Positions 33,966 through 45,055 of a DNA stretch of 64,000 nucleotides are shown here, one piece after another. This DNA is from Bemisia tabaci. Taxonomy: Eukaryota; Arthropoda; Insecta; Hemiptera; Aleyrodidae. The stretch lies in assembly GCF_918797505.1 (NCBI RefSeq), contig NC_092797.1, positions 56,754,192-56,818,191 of the forward strand, given 5' to 3'. Position 1 is the stretch's first letter. Each line of letters begins with the position of its first letter. Position numbers and translations under genes: made by a program. The notes beneath the pieces are model-generated. The model did no database searches, had not been told where the DNA came from, and saw nothing but the letters and a program-made list of their open reading frames with translations.

Positions 33966-34941
33966 TGAAGATTGTGATAATTACTTGTGATTGAAAACTC
34001 ACAGCAGCCCTCCCTGGTCGTCAAATAGTGAATTAACGTACCTGGCGGATCGGTATTTAACTAAATTTTTGCCTCTACAGTCTCTCTGGGAGTTTCCACT
34101 CCGCTTACGTCGGACACACTGAGGTCAGTGCCACTTGCATCACAGGCACTTGCCTTTGGAGCAGACCTAACACTAACGTAACAGATAAGCGCCCGGCAGC
34201 ACTGACAGCAGTTTTTAGGTCTGTTCCAAAGGCAAATGCTACTGATCGGAGCACTTGCCATTTTTACCAGGGATAGTTTCGGGTGGATCAAAGGAGATTA
34301 AGTACATAGGTAATTGAATAAGGTAAAAGGAAGCATGCAGACATGCGAAAATAATTCATTAGGTACTCACCACTGGTTCGAACAGGTTGCCTTGAAAGTT
34401 TTGGTTCACGTACGGTTCTCTTCACAAGGCAGACGTCGGAGATTCTGATACATTTTGTTTTATTCTTTCTTACCGTTGTTTTCACTCAACGCGGAAGGTA
34501 GTTTTTTATCTCTGGATTGAAAAATAATCGCACTTTATTTCACGAAAGACCGATAAAACGACAATCGCGATAATGTCCAAACGCACTAAGAATCACCGCT
34601 TGAATATCTTTTACGCGATTTTTTAGGATTTAATTCAATTATTTCGAGTCGATAAGCATTAGGTGATTTTTACTTTTTGTCACTTCAACTCTTGCAGACG
34701 ATTTCTAAGAAGATTTGACAATCCTGAGGCGCAGCAACTGATAAATTTGCTCCTTCTCGATTCTGAAAAATGAGAAAGAAATAATTTAATTGATTTTGGG
34801 TTCATTTAAAAGAAATAAATTGCAGTTCTTAGAATAAACATCACGGTACAAGATGTTAAGTTTGACAAGTTCGAGTGAAAGTGTATGATTGGTGAGAAGA
34901 ACCGATTGATTCACATTGACGTTTAAAACATGAACATAGTG
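33966..34941. other. Non-coding stretch; one small inverted repeat
   Basis: AGGCACTTGCCTTTGGAGCA (34144-34163, continuing GACCTAA) and TTAGGTCTGTTCCAAAGGCA (34215 onward) form an inverted pair of about 25 bp that brackets some 50 bp. No gene is recognised. The body of a 5S-derived retroelement could extend into the first part but cannot be delimited. Confidence 0.45.
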
Positions 34942-35872
34942 TAGGGTAGGTGGGGGTGAGAGTACGCACGGGGTAAAAGTACGCACTGCACTTTTTTCGC
35001 GCGCCTTGTTTGAATTTATGATGGCACCAGGTGTTGGTTGTTGGCAACATTGAGTTTTACTTGTTGACGAAGTTTTGTGCGAAGTGGATGTGTTTTGACA
35101 GAATTATGAGGCAAGTTAACTTTTCATGCGAAAAAGATCGATTTTTTTAGTATTTGTATTGTCTGTTGTGAGTAAAATAGTTGATGGAGAAAATCTGACA
35201 GACACTGTATTAAAGTGTTATAGTGTTGGCTTTAATAATCCGTGGTTGTTTTCACACCTAGCGCCTTGGGCTCAAAGTTTTAGTTTATGTTGTCCAATGT
35301 TTACGTACGCAGCCAGAATGGGGCAAAAGTACGCGCCCAAAAGTGGGGTGTAGTGGGGGAGGGGGTATAGGAACTTCGAAATAGAAGATATAGGCAACTT
35401 ACTACGTATCTTAATAAATTTTTATGTTCCTTTATTCAATTTGGGCAATTAAACTTTTTTATTTTCCTGTTTAAAAAAAATTGACTTCGAAAAATTTTTG
35501 GGAACTTGTGGAGACGGAATTATTTTTTTTTTTCTCAGTGAAAGTGGTTAGGCACTATTGGCACCCTTTGAGACCAGTTTCAGTCGTTTTCCGGGATTTA
35601 ACAGCGATTTGGAGCCCAGGAGATGTTTTTAAAAGAAAAATTTCACCTGCGTACTTTTGCCTCATTAAATGGGGCAAAAGTACGCATTTTCAATTTTTTT
35701 TAAAAAACTCGTCACGGCCATGGATTTGATTTCTAAATTCGGACAACGCAAGGCATTTGTGCGCGAGAGCTTGCAGTAGGTGCCTGACCACTTTTCCCGC
35801 CTTAAAAGTCGATTCGGTCACGAAAATACGGGAAAAACCAAAAAATGCGTACTCTTACCCCCACCTACCCTA
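34942..35872. mobile_element. 0.93-kb TIR element with repeated AAAAGTACGC motif
   Basis: The left end begins TAGGGTAGGTGGGGGTGAGA and the right end in reverse complement begins TAGGGTAGGTGGGGGTAAGA. The inverted match runs 25 of 26 bases and ends in GTACGC. Inside, GGGGCAAAAGTACGC or close forms occur in both orientations near 34970, 35325, 35650 and 35675. The longest internal frame is 82 codons with no transposase motif. No clear target duplication was found. Confidence 0.88.
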
Positions 35873-36654
35873 AGTCGAACGAAAGGTATCTCAACCGCAT
35901 GGTTTCAAAATCTTTGCCGTAGATCTTGTTTTGTGTTAAGAGAGGAATTACAATATGATCATTGGTTAATATCATGGAATATATATATACTATGTACTAT
36001 GTCGAATGAAGAGAGATCAGTGAAAATTATAAAAAATATAATTATCGCCAAAGTTCGGATCCACGTATCTCCAATGTGGTGTTTCAAAATTTCCACACCT
36101 ATTTTACTTTTTCAAAGAGAGACAAGCCAACTTTGCGGCTAAAAATTCAAGTAGAATATTCTCCTACCCAGTACAGAGAAGAAAAATCAAGGTGGTTTTC
36201 AAGAAAATACGGTGACTATAGTTCTTCAGAGGAAAAATGAAGTATGACAAGAGGTCTGCAACATCGCAAACAGAAATAACTGGTTCCGCACTTTGGCCAT
36301 CGATAGTTTATTATTTCTGTTCGAAATAATGGAATATGAAAAGAAGTCTGCGACTTCAAAGGTTGAAATATCCCTTTCCAGACTTTCGTCATCCATGTGA
36401 GTTAGTAGAGTGTCCACAAATTGTATCGGTTTAGAGAAAAAAAGAAGAAAAAAACCTTGAAAATAATCTTACTGGTTCAACACTACTGTTTTAAAAGGTT
36501 GGATTGGTCACCGCGTCTGTATGCGTCGACGCATACAACATCGGAGATAAAATGCGAATGGACGGTGTAAGTCGGCAATCACATAACGCGGTTTGCGACG
36601 TCGCAGACTTCTTGTCATACTTTATTATTTGAACGGAGAACTACTCAACGGCAC
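35873..36654. repeat. Scattered relatives of the AGTATGACA-GAGGTCTGCAA repeat
   Basis: ATGAAGTATGACAAGAGGTC (36237) and its variant near 36330 recur with an inverted relative at 36600-36625. Similar words appear at 55630-55660 and 56290-56320. CCACGTATCTCCAATGTGGT (36060) recurs at 62685 and, diverged, at 55613. These look like pieces of one dispersed family whose edges I cannot define. Confidence 0.5.
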
Positions 36655-36912
36655 TTGAGGCACCGGATGCGAAAAGGGCACTTCTCGGTTGCAGTGTATC
36701 AGAGTCTCCTCTAACATTTCACTCATTGTAAGGAAAGTGAGTGCATCCATTTCACTAAAAATTTCACTGAATATTCCTTATGATTCTACAATTTTCTATG
36801 GAAAGAATTCTAGCAAAATCACCCATTAAATTCTTCTCCAAGGGCTTAATTAGCAACAGAGATTCTGAAACACTGCAATCGAGAAGTGCCCTTCTCGCAT
36901 CCAGTGCCTCAA
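36655..36912. mobile_element. Inverted-repeat element with 43-bp arms
   Basis: The left arm at 36655-36697 (TTGAGGCACCGGATGCGAAA and following) and right arm at 36870-36912 are complementary at 40 of 43 bases. A diverged relative with a similar interior (CATTTCACTCATT or CATTTCATTCATT, then AATATTC and GATTCTGAAACAC) is at 53690-53930. Confidence 0.85.
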
Positions 36913-37621
36913 TTCTTTAAAACTGCCGTGATATTTCTTCTCCGTGCGAAGAAAATTCTGCAAAAACTTCAAGTAATGGTGTCAATTTGTTCTCCTTTAA
37001 AAAAATAACGTAGAGGCGGAGATTTTCGGACACCGCAAACGAGATACGTGATTGCGGACTTATCCCGTCTTAATGAGTTATTTAAAAGGTTTTATTTGCA
37101 TTTTCCAAGTTTTGAAGAAATATGAGTCCCGCGAGAGTGAAAACTGGGCTTAAAGTATCAGAGAGTGTTAGCGGCAAGCTTACTGACTCCGTTGATAAAA
37201 TCTCGCATGAAATATTTGCAACCAATGATGGTCACTCAATTTCCTCAGAAAGTCATTTTCTGCGCGTACCGTGCTCTTGCTCTTCTTTAGCATAGGAGTC
37301 CAATAGAGAGAGGTCTCGACAGGGAATGAGCCCAAAACGTACCTACCATTCAACATTGCGAAACCATTCCCAATTTTTATTTTTACCGGGAAATTATCAA
37401 GCGTTTCGAAAAGAAAATTCCCCTGATTTTTCTTCCAATTATAAGCGAAAATCGGCAAAATTTTGAAAAGAAATTGCACGGCTTTATTCCTGTTAAAATT
37501 TGAATCAGTTGAGTCAGTTTTACAGCATGAGAATGGAAAGACGTCCCTTGGTTTGTGAAACGACGATAGACTTCATTAAGCAATAAAGAACCAGTATTTC
37601 TGACTTAAATGTAAAAAACTT
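36913..37621. other. No gene recognised
   Basis: A 99-codon minus-strand frame at 37180-37479 overlaps a 66-codon frame and has no recognisable features. Confidence 0.4.
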
Positions 37622-37707
37622 ATCTACACTGGGAAACTAATGGCATATACGTTGTTTACACAATGAACTAGAAATAGCAGTTCCTCACTGCAAAATGTGG
37701 GCCAAAT
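37622..37707. mobile_element. Partial hairpin MITE, CATTTTGCAATTAGGAACTA family
   Basis: GGGAAACTAATGGCATATAC, GTTGTTTACACAATGA and CAGTTCCTCACTGCAAAATG correspond to the centre and right arm of the family. The left arm is missing. Confidence 0.7.
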
Positions 37708-37811
37708 GATTCATGTGAAACTCTGAAAAACGATTTCTAATTTCCGGAAAAAAACTCTTGAAATTGGTTTTTTTTTTAAACACGGAGCGAGCACGCGTCT
37801 AATCAGACGTT

Positions 37812-38073
37812 GTATTCGAAATGCTACGGGAAAACGAGGTATATGAGCATTCGAGTTTGGTTAAATTTTTCCAGATAAAATATTAATTTTTAAGGAGAGT
37901 AATAAATATTTATCCTGAAAATGTTCAGATACCTACTTTAAATAAAAAATTGTGAGTAAAATTATTTTTATAATTGGACGAAAAATCTTTAGCAAGTTTT
38001 CAGATTTGTATTTATCGAAGAAAATTTGGCCATTCCGTATTGTTCATACGGCGCTTTTCTTAGCACGGTATTG
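37812..38073. mobile_element. TIR element, ACGCCGTATGAAC family (diverged)
   Basis: The left end has ATGCTACGGGAAAACGAGGT, then ATATGAGCATTCGAG. The right end has GAAAATTTGGCC, GTTCATACGGCG and CTTTTCTTAGCACGGTA. Length and layout fit the family, with more substitutions in the left arm. Confidence 0.75.
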
Positions 38074-38938
38074 AGGATTTAGGATTTCGAGGATTTTTAA
38101 CTGCGTCGATTTTCCAGGAAATTAAAATGTTTTCGCGGAAATGCGGAATGAACGAGACCCACTCGACCGTGACTGAGCCACGTGGAGCTTTTAAAGCGCA
38201 GTCTTTGTTTCGCGAAATATTTCGCAAGTAAGATGGGTACCACGAAAAGAGCGCTTTATCCCCTAATGTGTTCCACAGAATTTCATGGATAAATTTCAGG
38301 AACGAATGGAAAATTTGCCACTGGGTATTTTTTCTCTTGATGATGCTCCGTCCGTCATGGAACGTTAACACGTTGGTGTAGCTATGGTAATAATATATGC
38401 GAAAATGATGCTTTAATGCGCTGAGATGGGACAAGTAAATGAAAAAAAGGAAAAACTTCTGACTTGATACAGCGTTGCAAAATTTCCGTACATCACTATG
38501 GTATAGCATTAATAGTTAGCAAGTAATTGGACTCTTAAAAATACTTGTTAACACAGAATGTACTAAATTTAGAAAACCTTTGTGAGTTTTTTTCCTAAAA
38601 ATAAAATCTTGCACTTTTACTGGGTTTCATCGCATGCGCATACATATCCTATGTTTTACAAACAATTTAAGGAGCAATTTTTGATGTGTATGTCGCTAGT
38701 ATTGCATTGTATTTTGTGTTTCACATCTGAATTCTGCCGAACAACTGGCGAGAAAACTCGTTGTTCCCAAAAACACCAAATATTTGTGTAATGGTTTATT
38801 GCAATGAGATATAAAATACGCACAAATCGCCAGTAGTTCTTGGATAAACTGAGACTGGAGTAACGTGAAACTGTTGGACAGCCATATTAGAGTTAATTAA
38901 TTTCAGTCAACAACACAAAATTTGTAAGTTAAAAAAGT
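38074..38938. other. No gene recognised; one 149-codon frame
   Basis: The minus-strand frame at 38060-38509 is the longest here that is not low complexity, with 149 codons. It begins inside unremarkable AT-rich DNA and ends within the preceding TIR element. Its Phe/Tyr/Ser/His-rich composition shows no motif. I judge it chance or an old element fragment. Confidence 0.35.
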
Positions 38939-39520
38939 TATTTATTATTAAAATGATAACAGTTTCGTTAAACAGTCCCTACTCCAAAAAACTGCCTGAT
39001 TGTCCTCCATATTAGGCTAAATTAACAGGAAATATACAAAATTTCAAACCACAGTACATATAGTTTTCCAATCACACAATCAATTGAAAGTTTCAATCAT
39101 AAAAAATTACAAATAATTCAATATTATTAGAAAGAAGTTAATTATTTATTATTTAAATGATGTTAGTTTTGTTAAAACACAGCTTAACATTCCCTACCGC
39201 TAAAAACTGCCCCCGATTAACCTTCAAAAAAGCGTAAAATGACATGGAATCTGCAACATTGCAAACGGTGGTACCTATACGCACAGTTAATAATATTCAC
39301 TTTAGAAGTTAGAGAGCTTAATTATTTATTATTAAAATGATGACAGTTCTGTTTAAACGTAGCTTAACATTCCCCACCACTAAAAACTGCCCCCAATTAT
39401 CCTCCAAAAAAGCGTAAAATAACAGAAAATCTGCAACATTGCAAACGGCGGCGCTACGTAGTTTCCTAATTTCACAATCGATTCGTAATCGGCTGCCGCC
39501 TCTCGTAATGTCGGGCAAAG
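38939..39520. repeat. Three-unit tandem array, period about 180-203 bp
   Basis: TTATTTATTATTAAAATGAT or a close form starts units at about 38939, 39142 and 39322. Shared later words are ACAGTCCCTAC or AACATTCCC, AAAAACTGCC, TTCAAAAAAGCGTAAAAT and CTGCAACATTGCAAACGG. The last two units are most alike. Confidence 0.82.
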
Positions 39521-39799
39521 GACAGGTGGGGGAGGGGGCGATAGGAACAGTAAAATACGATAAATATCACTAGGGCAGTCTGAATTTTCAGCCCTCTGAA
39601 CGGCTCTATTTCGTCCGGATAATTGCTGGACATTAAGAGGGGCGGGGAGTTTCAATAATTGACATCCGTAATGACGCCAAAAGCGCACGTCCTTTTTTGT
39701 GCGACCCACGCGTCCGTCAAGTCGCTGGAAAAATCCCATATTCTCTCAATTTAGGAGCCATCCGTGAATAGGTTTGCTCCACGCAGGGACAATCAATTT

Positions 39800-40272
39800 T
39801 ACACTGAAAAAAAAGGATTGCTAATTCACCGATTTAGGGTGGAGCAAAATTTGCTTCACTTCGTAAAGCTTTCTTATCCGTGCACGGTGTTGAATCAAGT
39901 GAACGACTAGCACGAATTGCTACACCGGTTTGCTACATCTGCGCGCCTTCATGCAGTTAATCTTGCATCGAGTGGCTTGGAAGTGTAACTGCATATTTTG
40001 GTATTGGTACTTTGCGAACAGTAAAAATAGCTCAATAGTTAGGCTGAAATAGCGGAATTTACGGAAAAATAGCGAAATTTACGGAAGAATAACTAAAAAG
40101 GTAACAGACGTAGCTTTTCAGAGAGCAAAATCACCTACACGCGTGTGTGTAAGTTAGCTGAAATTTGTGTAGCGATTTTACCTGCATGGTTTGCACGTTC
40201 GTTTTTTAGCTACACCATGCCATGAAATACCCGCGTGCAAGGCAAATTCAGCAATATTTCTTTTTCAGTGTA
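39800..40272. mobile_element. TIR element, TACACTGAAAAA ends, 473 bp
   Basis: The left end TACACTGAAAAAAAAGGATT (then GCTAATTC) and the right end in reverse complement, TACACTGAAAAAGAAATATT (then GCTGAATT), form TIRs of about 28 bp. The outer TA on each side is compatible with a TA target. A GCGTGTGTGTAAG stretch lies in the interior. There is no coding capacity. Confidence 0.85.
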
Positions 40273-40344
40273 TTATGGATCCCGAATATGTTCCTTGTAG
40301 AGCGAGAGGTATGATTGGAAATCAACGCTCAGTTTCACTTAACA

Positions 40345-40579
40345 CATAGACGGATTCGGGGGGGAGGGGGGGGGCGATGGCCCCAAAAAAGGGACGAAGA
40401 AACAGGAAGGGAAGAAGGAAGGGAGTCACGGAGGAGGGAGGAAGATAGGATGCTTAACAATTCATAACAAAATTGCTTCAAACTGCATTTTGAAACTTTA
40501 AAATTTGGCAAATTTTCTAAGGGAGTCACTCGTGCCCCACTTCCAGCCCCCTCCTTCCAAGTGTCTGGATCCGCCTATG
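40345..40579. mobile_element. hAT-like MITE with TSD, 235 bp
   Basis: The ends are CATAGACGGATTCGGGGG on the left and, in reverse complement, CATAGGCGGATCCAG on the right. The flanks ACTTAACA (40337-40344) and ACTTAGCC (40580-40587) agree at 6 of 8 bases. The interior begins with a G-run and a purine-rich tract (40360-40450). The right flank is the first base pairs of the 455-bp family copy that follows. Confidence 0.78.
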
Positions 40580-40587
40580 ACTTAGCC

Positions 40588-41360
40588 CTTAGATGCCCAA
40601 GTCGGTTTAAATTGACCCGAGGCTTGCTAAAAACACGTGGCCCGCGGACCGTATGAGATATCGTTACATACGAACTTTAGACATAGGTCTGCAAATACAT
40701 CATAAAAAATGAATCAAACATTAAAGTGAAAGAAAAGAAAAAAATCGAGTGTCAACACAGCCGGAGATAAGAGAGACGTATTCTGGCTAGAGTACCTGTA
40801 TAGGGAGAGTACCGACAGATCTGAAACTCCGAAAGTCCATCAGGCCTTCACCGATGCCTCCGCGAATGAAGTTAAGGCCCAAAAGGGCAGCCAACCTATG
40901 AATGTCCAGAGCGATTTACTGATACTATTGTTACGAACCGTCCTTTATTAAGCACGTGTTTGACTCGGTTCTCGCATAAATTTACTCAATTTCGCGGAAG
41001 GACGCTCATTTCTGTACATTCTTGGCCATCTTGGTTAGAATTGGAATCTGCAGACTGGCAGTGAAATTTTGTGCGTTAGAAGTTGGTTAGAAGGGTGGCT
41101 GCACTTTTTGGCCCTAAGCTCTCCATGAACCGATCTGTCGGTACTCTCCCTATACAGGTACTCTAATTCTGGCCTCGTAGCTTTTCTTTCCAATCTAATC
41201 GGCACCTCATTGGCAGCATATGCAGAACGGAGCATTAAGAATGCCTCGCGGCATTACGCCTTCAATTTTTCAGACGCAACCCGGACATCCATCAAGCATG
41301 AGTAGTTGTATTCCTGCGCCGTCATCAAAGCGCGTCCTTTTTCTTGCTCTTTCTCTATAC
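40588..41360 (-). mobile_element. 455-bp TIR family copy split by a younger element
   Basis: Landmarks before the split are CCCTTAGATGCCCAAG, AAAAACACGTGGCCCGCGG, AGTGTCAACACAGCCGG and GAGAGACGTATTCTGGC. Those after it are TTGGCAGCATATGC, CGCCTTCAATTTTTCAGACG and GGACATCCATCAAGCATGAG. The order matches 23673-24075 exactly, so the 378-bp element at 40788-41165 inserted into a pre-existing copy. Confidence 0.87.
40788..41165 (+). mobile_element. TIR element with perfect 34-bp TIRs and perfect 8-bp TSD
   Basis: Both ends begin TAGAGTACCTGTATAGGGAG and match without error for 34 bp, to CGACAGATC. The flanks are ATTCTGGC on both sides (40780-40787 and 41166-41173). An 8-bp target duplication fits hAT or P-type transposons. 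The interior is non-coding. The diverged relative at 30690-31170 shows the family is old, but this copy looks recent. Confidence 0.96.
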
Positions 41361-42183
41361 TGTGTGTTGGTATGACACTTGTGAATGATGAATGATGACC
41401 AATTGTTGATCAGTTGGCTTAGGAAATATTCGCTTGTTTCTACAATCAGAACATCAAAGTAGGACATGGATGCCACTGTGAGAGCCCCTCGAAATTACGA
41501 GGCTCCATTACTTTTTGATCAACATAATTCGCGAACAAAATATCAAAAGACACTAAATCGATACTGTTGGTGATTTATGTCGATCAATAAATAAAGGTGC
41601 GTCTTAATTTAAATGGGGAACAATCAACTGCCGCATGGACGTCTCATTTTGATCATGGACAACTCAACTTAATTTGCAATGTCTCGTTTAGCAATGTGGT
41701 CACCCTGACATTCATGAGTCATCGTTAGGCAAATTATATATTCAACAAGCTGCTTATTCCTCACCATTAGGTGAAAAGTAAAGTTAATCTCCGAGCTTCA
41801 CTTTTGCCTTACCCAACTACTCTGCTTTGAATGCTAGTGCGTTGTCTTTCTGATATGTATACTTGCAGGTAACGCACAACAAGACAACATGCTCAGACAT
41901 CTGAGTAGACTTTCTGGAGGTAAAATTGCCCGCGAATCACGTTAAGAGCAATGGAAATTAGTGACATAAATTCACACATTTTCAAATTGAGTTCGATTGT
42001 GAACCTTTTTTCTATGGTCGATGGTGGTTGAGTCTATACGTTTGCCGAAAAATAGGAGTAGGTGCTCGGGAGCTTAAGTAAGTTGAGAGCGGTGTAGCTT
42101 ATTTTCGCACCAAGAAAGTAGTAAATCGCGGATTTGGTGGATAAAAACTTTGAACTACGTTACTTGGATTACAAATATAAAAT
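41361..42183. other. No gene recognised
   Basis: AT-rich sequence without recurring structure. The first part may contain the eroded end of the preceding 455-bp family copy. Confidence 0.4.
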
Positions 42184-42322
42184 GAACCACATTTTGCAAT
42201 TAGGAACTACAAATTCTGGCTCAATCGTAACAACACGCATTTGCGTAGGGAACTAATGGTACATACGTTGTTCCTAAAGTGAGCGAGAAATTATAGTTCT
42301 TAATTGGAAAATGGAGTCCAAA
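42184..42322. mobile_element. Hairpin MITE, CATTTTGCAATTAGGAACTA family
   Basis: The left arm CATTTTGCAATTAGGAACTA continues CAAATTCTGGCTC. The right arm has GAGCGAGAAATTATAGTTCT followed by TAATTGGAAAATG. The loop region has GGGAACTAATGGTACATACG. This is the best preserved of the copies. Confidence 0.88.
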
Positions 42323-43560
42323 TCATAATGACTACGGCCTACGGTTTGGCTTAATTTGTTGAGGCGCCTGTTGTGCCCAAATGCGATCGTAGAACGCTCC
42401 TGCTCCTCTCCGCAGTGGGATTAAAACCTCGACGTTGATATTTTTGCCACGACCGCACGAGGACACATTATGCCCAAGCTCTTAAGGGGACAGAATGTTC
42501 CTGATCAACTATCGAATTTAAAACAGTATCATACGGCCCTTCCTCTAAAGTCTCTATGAAAAATTAGTCTCAGAACAGTTGCATTTCCTTCTTTAATTGC
42601 ACAGTGCGGTAGAAGAAAAGAAAAAGTCCCAGATGATTTCTCATGATAACGGGTAGAGTTGAACCTAAAATTTGCAAAAAGGGAAATTTTGAGTAAACAG
42701 CCTCAAAATGCATTAAAGAAAGGTCAAATTTTCGAAATTTTCCGGGAATGATCCTCCGTATAAGCTCTCTTGGTACTGAAAAGGCTGACGTTTCTTCTGG
42801 AAAAGTGAAGTAAGAAAATTGAAGCGCACATATATTGTATTGCCACAAAACAGCTCTTGGGGTCTACATATAGATACACGATCGAATTCCGAACACATTC
42901 TGATCAAAGTACAACAGTCCTCTTTGATCAAAATTTGACGGGTCGTCGAATTTTGATCACAATGGAGTGCCACCATTCATCATTTCCTATAGCGCATAGG
43001 TGCCAAGAGCATTCCAATGTCGCTAACCTTGCAAACATAAACGATCATCTAAACTAGTTTCACCTCTACTCCCAATAAACTATGAATTCAAGACGAAAAT
43101 TACCGTCGCAAAGTTTACTTTTTGCAAAGAATGTACCTAAGTTGCACAATCCTAGCAACATTGAAGTGCTTTTAGTTCCTTTTTGCAAAATGCGATCCAA
43201 TTGGTTGTTGCTGCAAAAAAAATAGTTTCCCACAACCTGCTATACAATGCTCCAGTGACCATGTAATTTGGCCCGAGCACTAACTTTTCGGGAGGAAAGC
43301 CTTTCCCCTACCTGGTTTCTCACTTAATATCCGCCCGAGTTTCGCATATCTTCCGTTTCTCTTCATCGCAGCTTCCATCAAACCGCAATTGCCCGGAAAC
43401 TAGGTTCGCCCTTTAGACCGATTCTGGGGGGTTAGGCTAGACTAGTCAATGAGTCAACTGTTGATCTAATTTCATTACGTGAACGTAGAGGAAAAACGGG
43501 GTAAAAAAACACTAATGTGTGATCAATTTTCAAGGACAATTCTGTAAATTCTCTTACGAT
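42323..43560. other. No gene recognised; possible decayed hairpin MITE
   Basis: At 43110-43205, TTTTAGTTCCTTTTTGCAAAATGCGATCC resembles the right end of the CATTTTGCAATTAGGAACTA family, but the left half is unclear. Frames on both strands at 42570-43057 show no recognisable protein. Confidence 0.4.
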
Positions 43561-44015
43561 TTTAAATAGATTAAAACGCGTAATATCCAAAATCTAAGCT
43601 CAGATTCGGATTCCTCGTGAAAAATTGATGCGATTTCATGTATCATATGTTAAAATAGCGTGAAGGAAAAAAGGTTTAACGACGCGTATAGATTCTGTCA
43701 TACTACCCGTTTGAACTACGCCGCCGCGCGGGTCGCCCGTGTGAAACCGAACGGGGAGGCGCCAGCGCTATGCGTTCGGTTTCGTCGCGAGGAATTCCTC
43801 ACGATAAATTCTTATTCTTCCTCCTCCGCTGACCCACTGAGCACTACCCATGTTGCCACGTTGGATTCATATGCTCGAATCAGTATGTCTACGTTACGTC
43901 TCTTTCCTTCACGCTATGCTCGGGTATGATACATGAAATTGTATCAATTTTTAACGAGGAATCCGAATCTGAACTTCAATTTTGGGTATCACGCGTTTTA
44001 AGTCAAATTTTCCAA
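43561..44015. repeat. Inverted repeat with arms of about 110 bp around a GC-rich spacer
   Basis: The reverse complement of 43561-43672 (starting near TTTCCTTCACGCTAT and running through TATGATACATGAAAT, GAGGAATCCGAATCTGA and ACGCGTTTTAA) matches 43903-44015. The right arm is also the first unit of the 176-bp array that follows. The spacer (43673-43902) is GC-rich with a 89-codon frame of no recognisable type. Confidence 0.85.
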
Positions 44016-44720
44016 ATTCGAAAATCTGAAATGACTGACGTGGCTTAAAATGTCATCTCGGCTCCTGTTCGATTGATTTTCTTGAAATTCGGTGTCAGGG
44101 TATGATACATGAAATCGCATCGATTTTTTACGAGGAATCCGAATCTGAACTTCGATTTTGGGTATCACGCGTTTTAAGTAAAATTTTTCAACTTCAAAAA
44201 TCCGAAATGACTGAAGTGGCTTAAAATGCCATCTCGGCTCCTGTTTGATGGATTCTCCTGAAATTCGGTGTCAGGGTATGATACATGAAATCGCATCGAA
44301 TTTTTACGAGGAATCCGAATCTGAGCTTCGATTTTGGGGATCACGCGTTTTAAATCAAAATCTGTCAAAATTCAAAAGATTCAAAATTCGAAAATCCGAA
44401 ATGGCTTAAAATGCTATCTCGGCCCCTGTTCGATGGATTTTTCTGAAATTCGGTGTCAGGAGGTATTTTTCGACAGAAAACTCGAATTTTTAGTCCATTT
44501 TTTAAAATTCTCAAATTCAAGATGGCGGACGTGGGCTAAAATGCTGTGTCGGCTCCTGTTCGATGGATTTTTTTGAAACTCGGTGTCTGAGGGTATTTTT
44601 CGACCGAAAACTCGAATTTTTACTATGTTTAAAAATTCTCAAATCCAAGATGGCGGACGTGGCCTAAAATGCTGTGTCGGCTCCTGTTCGATGGATTTAT
44701 GGCGCCCCCTTACTACATGC
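43916..44720 (+). repeat. Tandem array, period 176 bp then 185 and 130 bp
   Basis: GGGTATGATACATGAAAT begins units at 43922, 44098 and 44274, exactly 176 bp apart. Two further partial units follow from GTCAGG at 44455 and GTCTGA at 44585, sharing GGTATTTTTCGAC, GAAAACTCGAATTTTTA and AAAATGCTGTGTCGGCTCCT. Units share TCGGCTCCTGTTCGATGGAT. The left boundary of the 4.2-kb duplication falls in the third unit, at 44318. Confidence 0.93.
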
Positions 44721-44869
44721 CTACTCTTGTATTTCTGTACAGCCGCAAATTTAGGGTCAAGGGGCGCCTGACCGTCAATGGACCAGGTGGAGTTTTTGTC
44801 CTGAAAATTTACCTTTAGACGGCAATTCTCTTTATATTAATTTGTCTATGGTTTTTATGCCCCTCACCC

Positions 44870-45055
44870 TTTCTCGCGGACTCTCTTTTCACTTTTCTTG
44901 CCTCCTTTTTCCTTCCATTTCCCCCTTCTTCCTTGCTTTCACTGCCCAACCTTGTTTCCTTTTCCTTTTTTCCCCTTGTCCTTTCTTCCCTTTTTTTCTT
45001 TTCCTTTTCCCCCTTTTTTTCCCTCTCTTCTTCTTTCGTTTGCTTTTCGCCCCCC
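44870..45055. repeat. Pyrimidine-rich tract (unit 1)
   Basis: The plus strand is dominated by C and T words such as CCTTTTCCTTTTTTCCCC. Frames on both strands give Phe/Pro/Leu or Lys/Arg/Glu runs of 81-130 codons. None is a gene. All observed differences between the two duplicate units map here. Confidence 0.9.

Noticed and set aside
38060..38509. 149-codon frame as a possible gene
   Set aside because: It runs into a TIR element, has no motif, and has a composition expected from AT-rich non-coding DNA.
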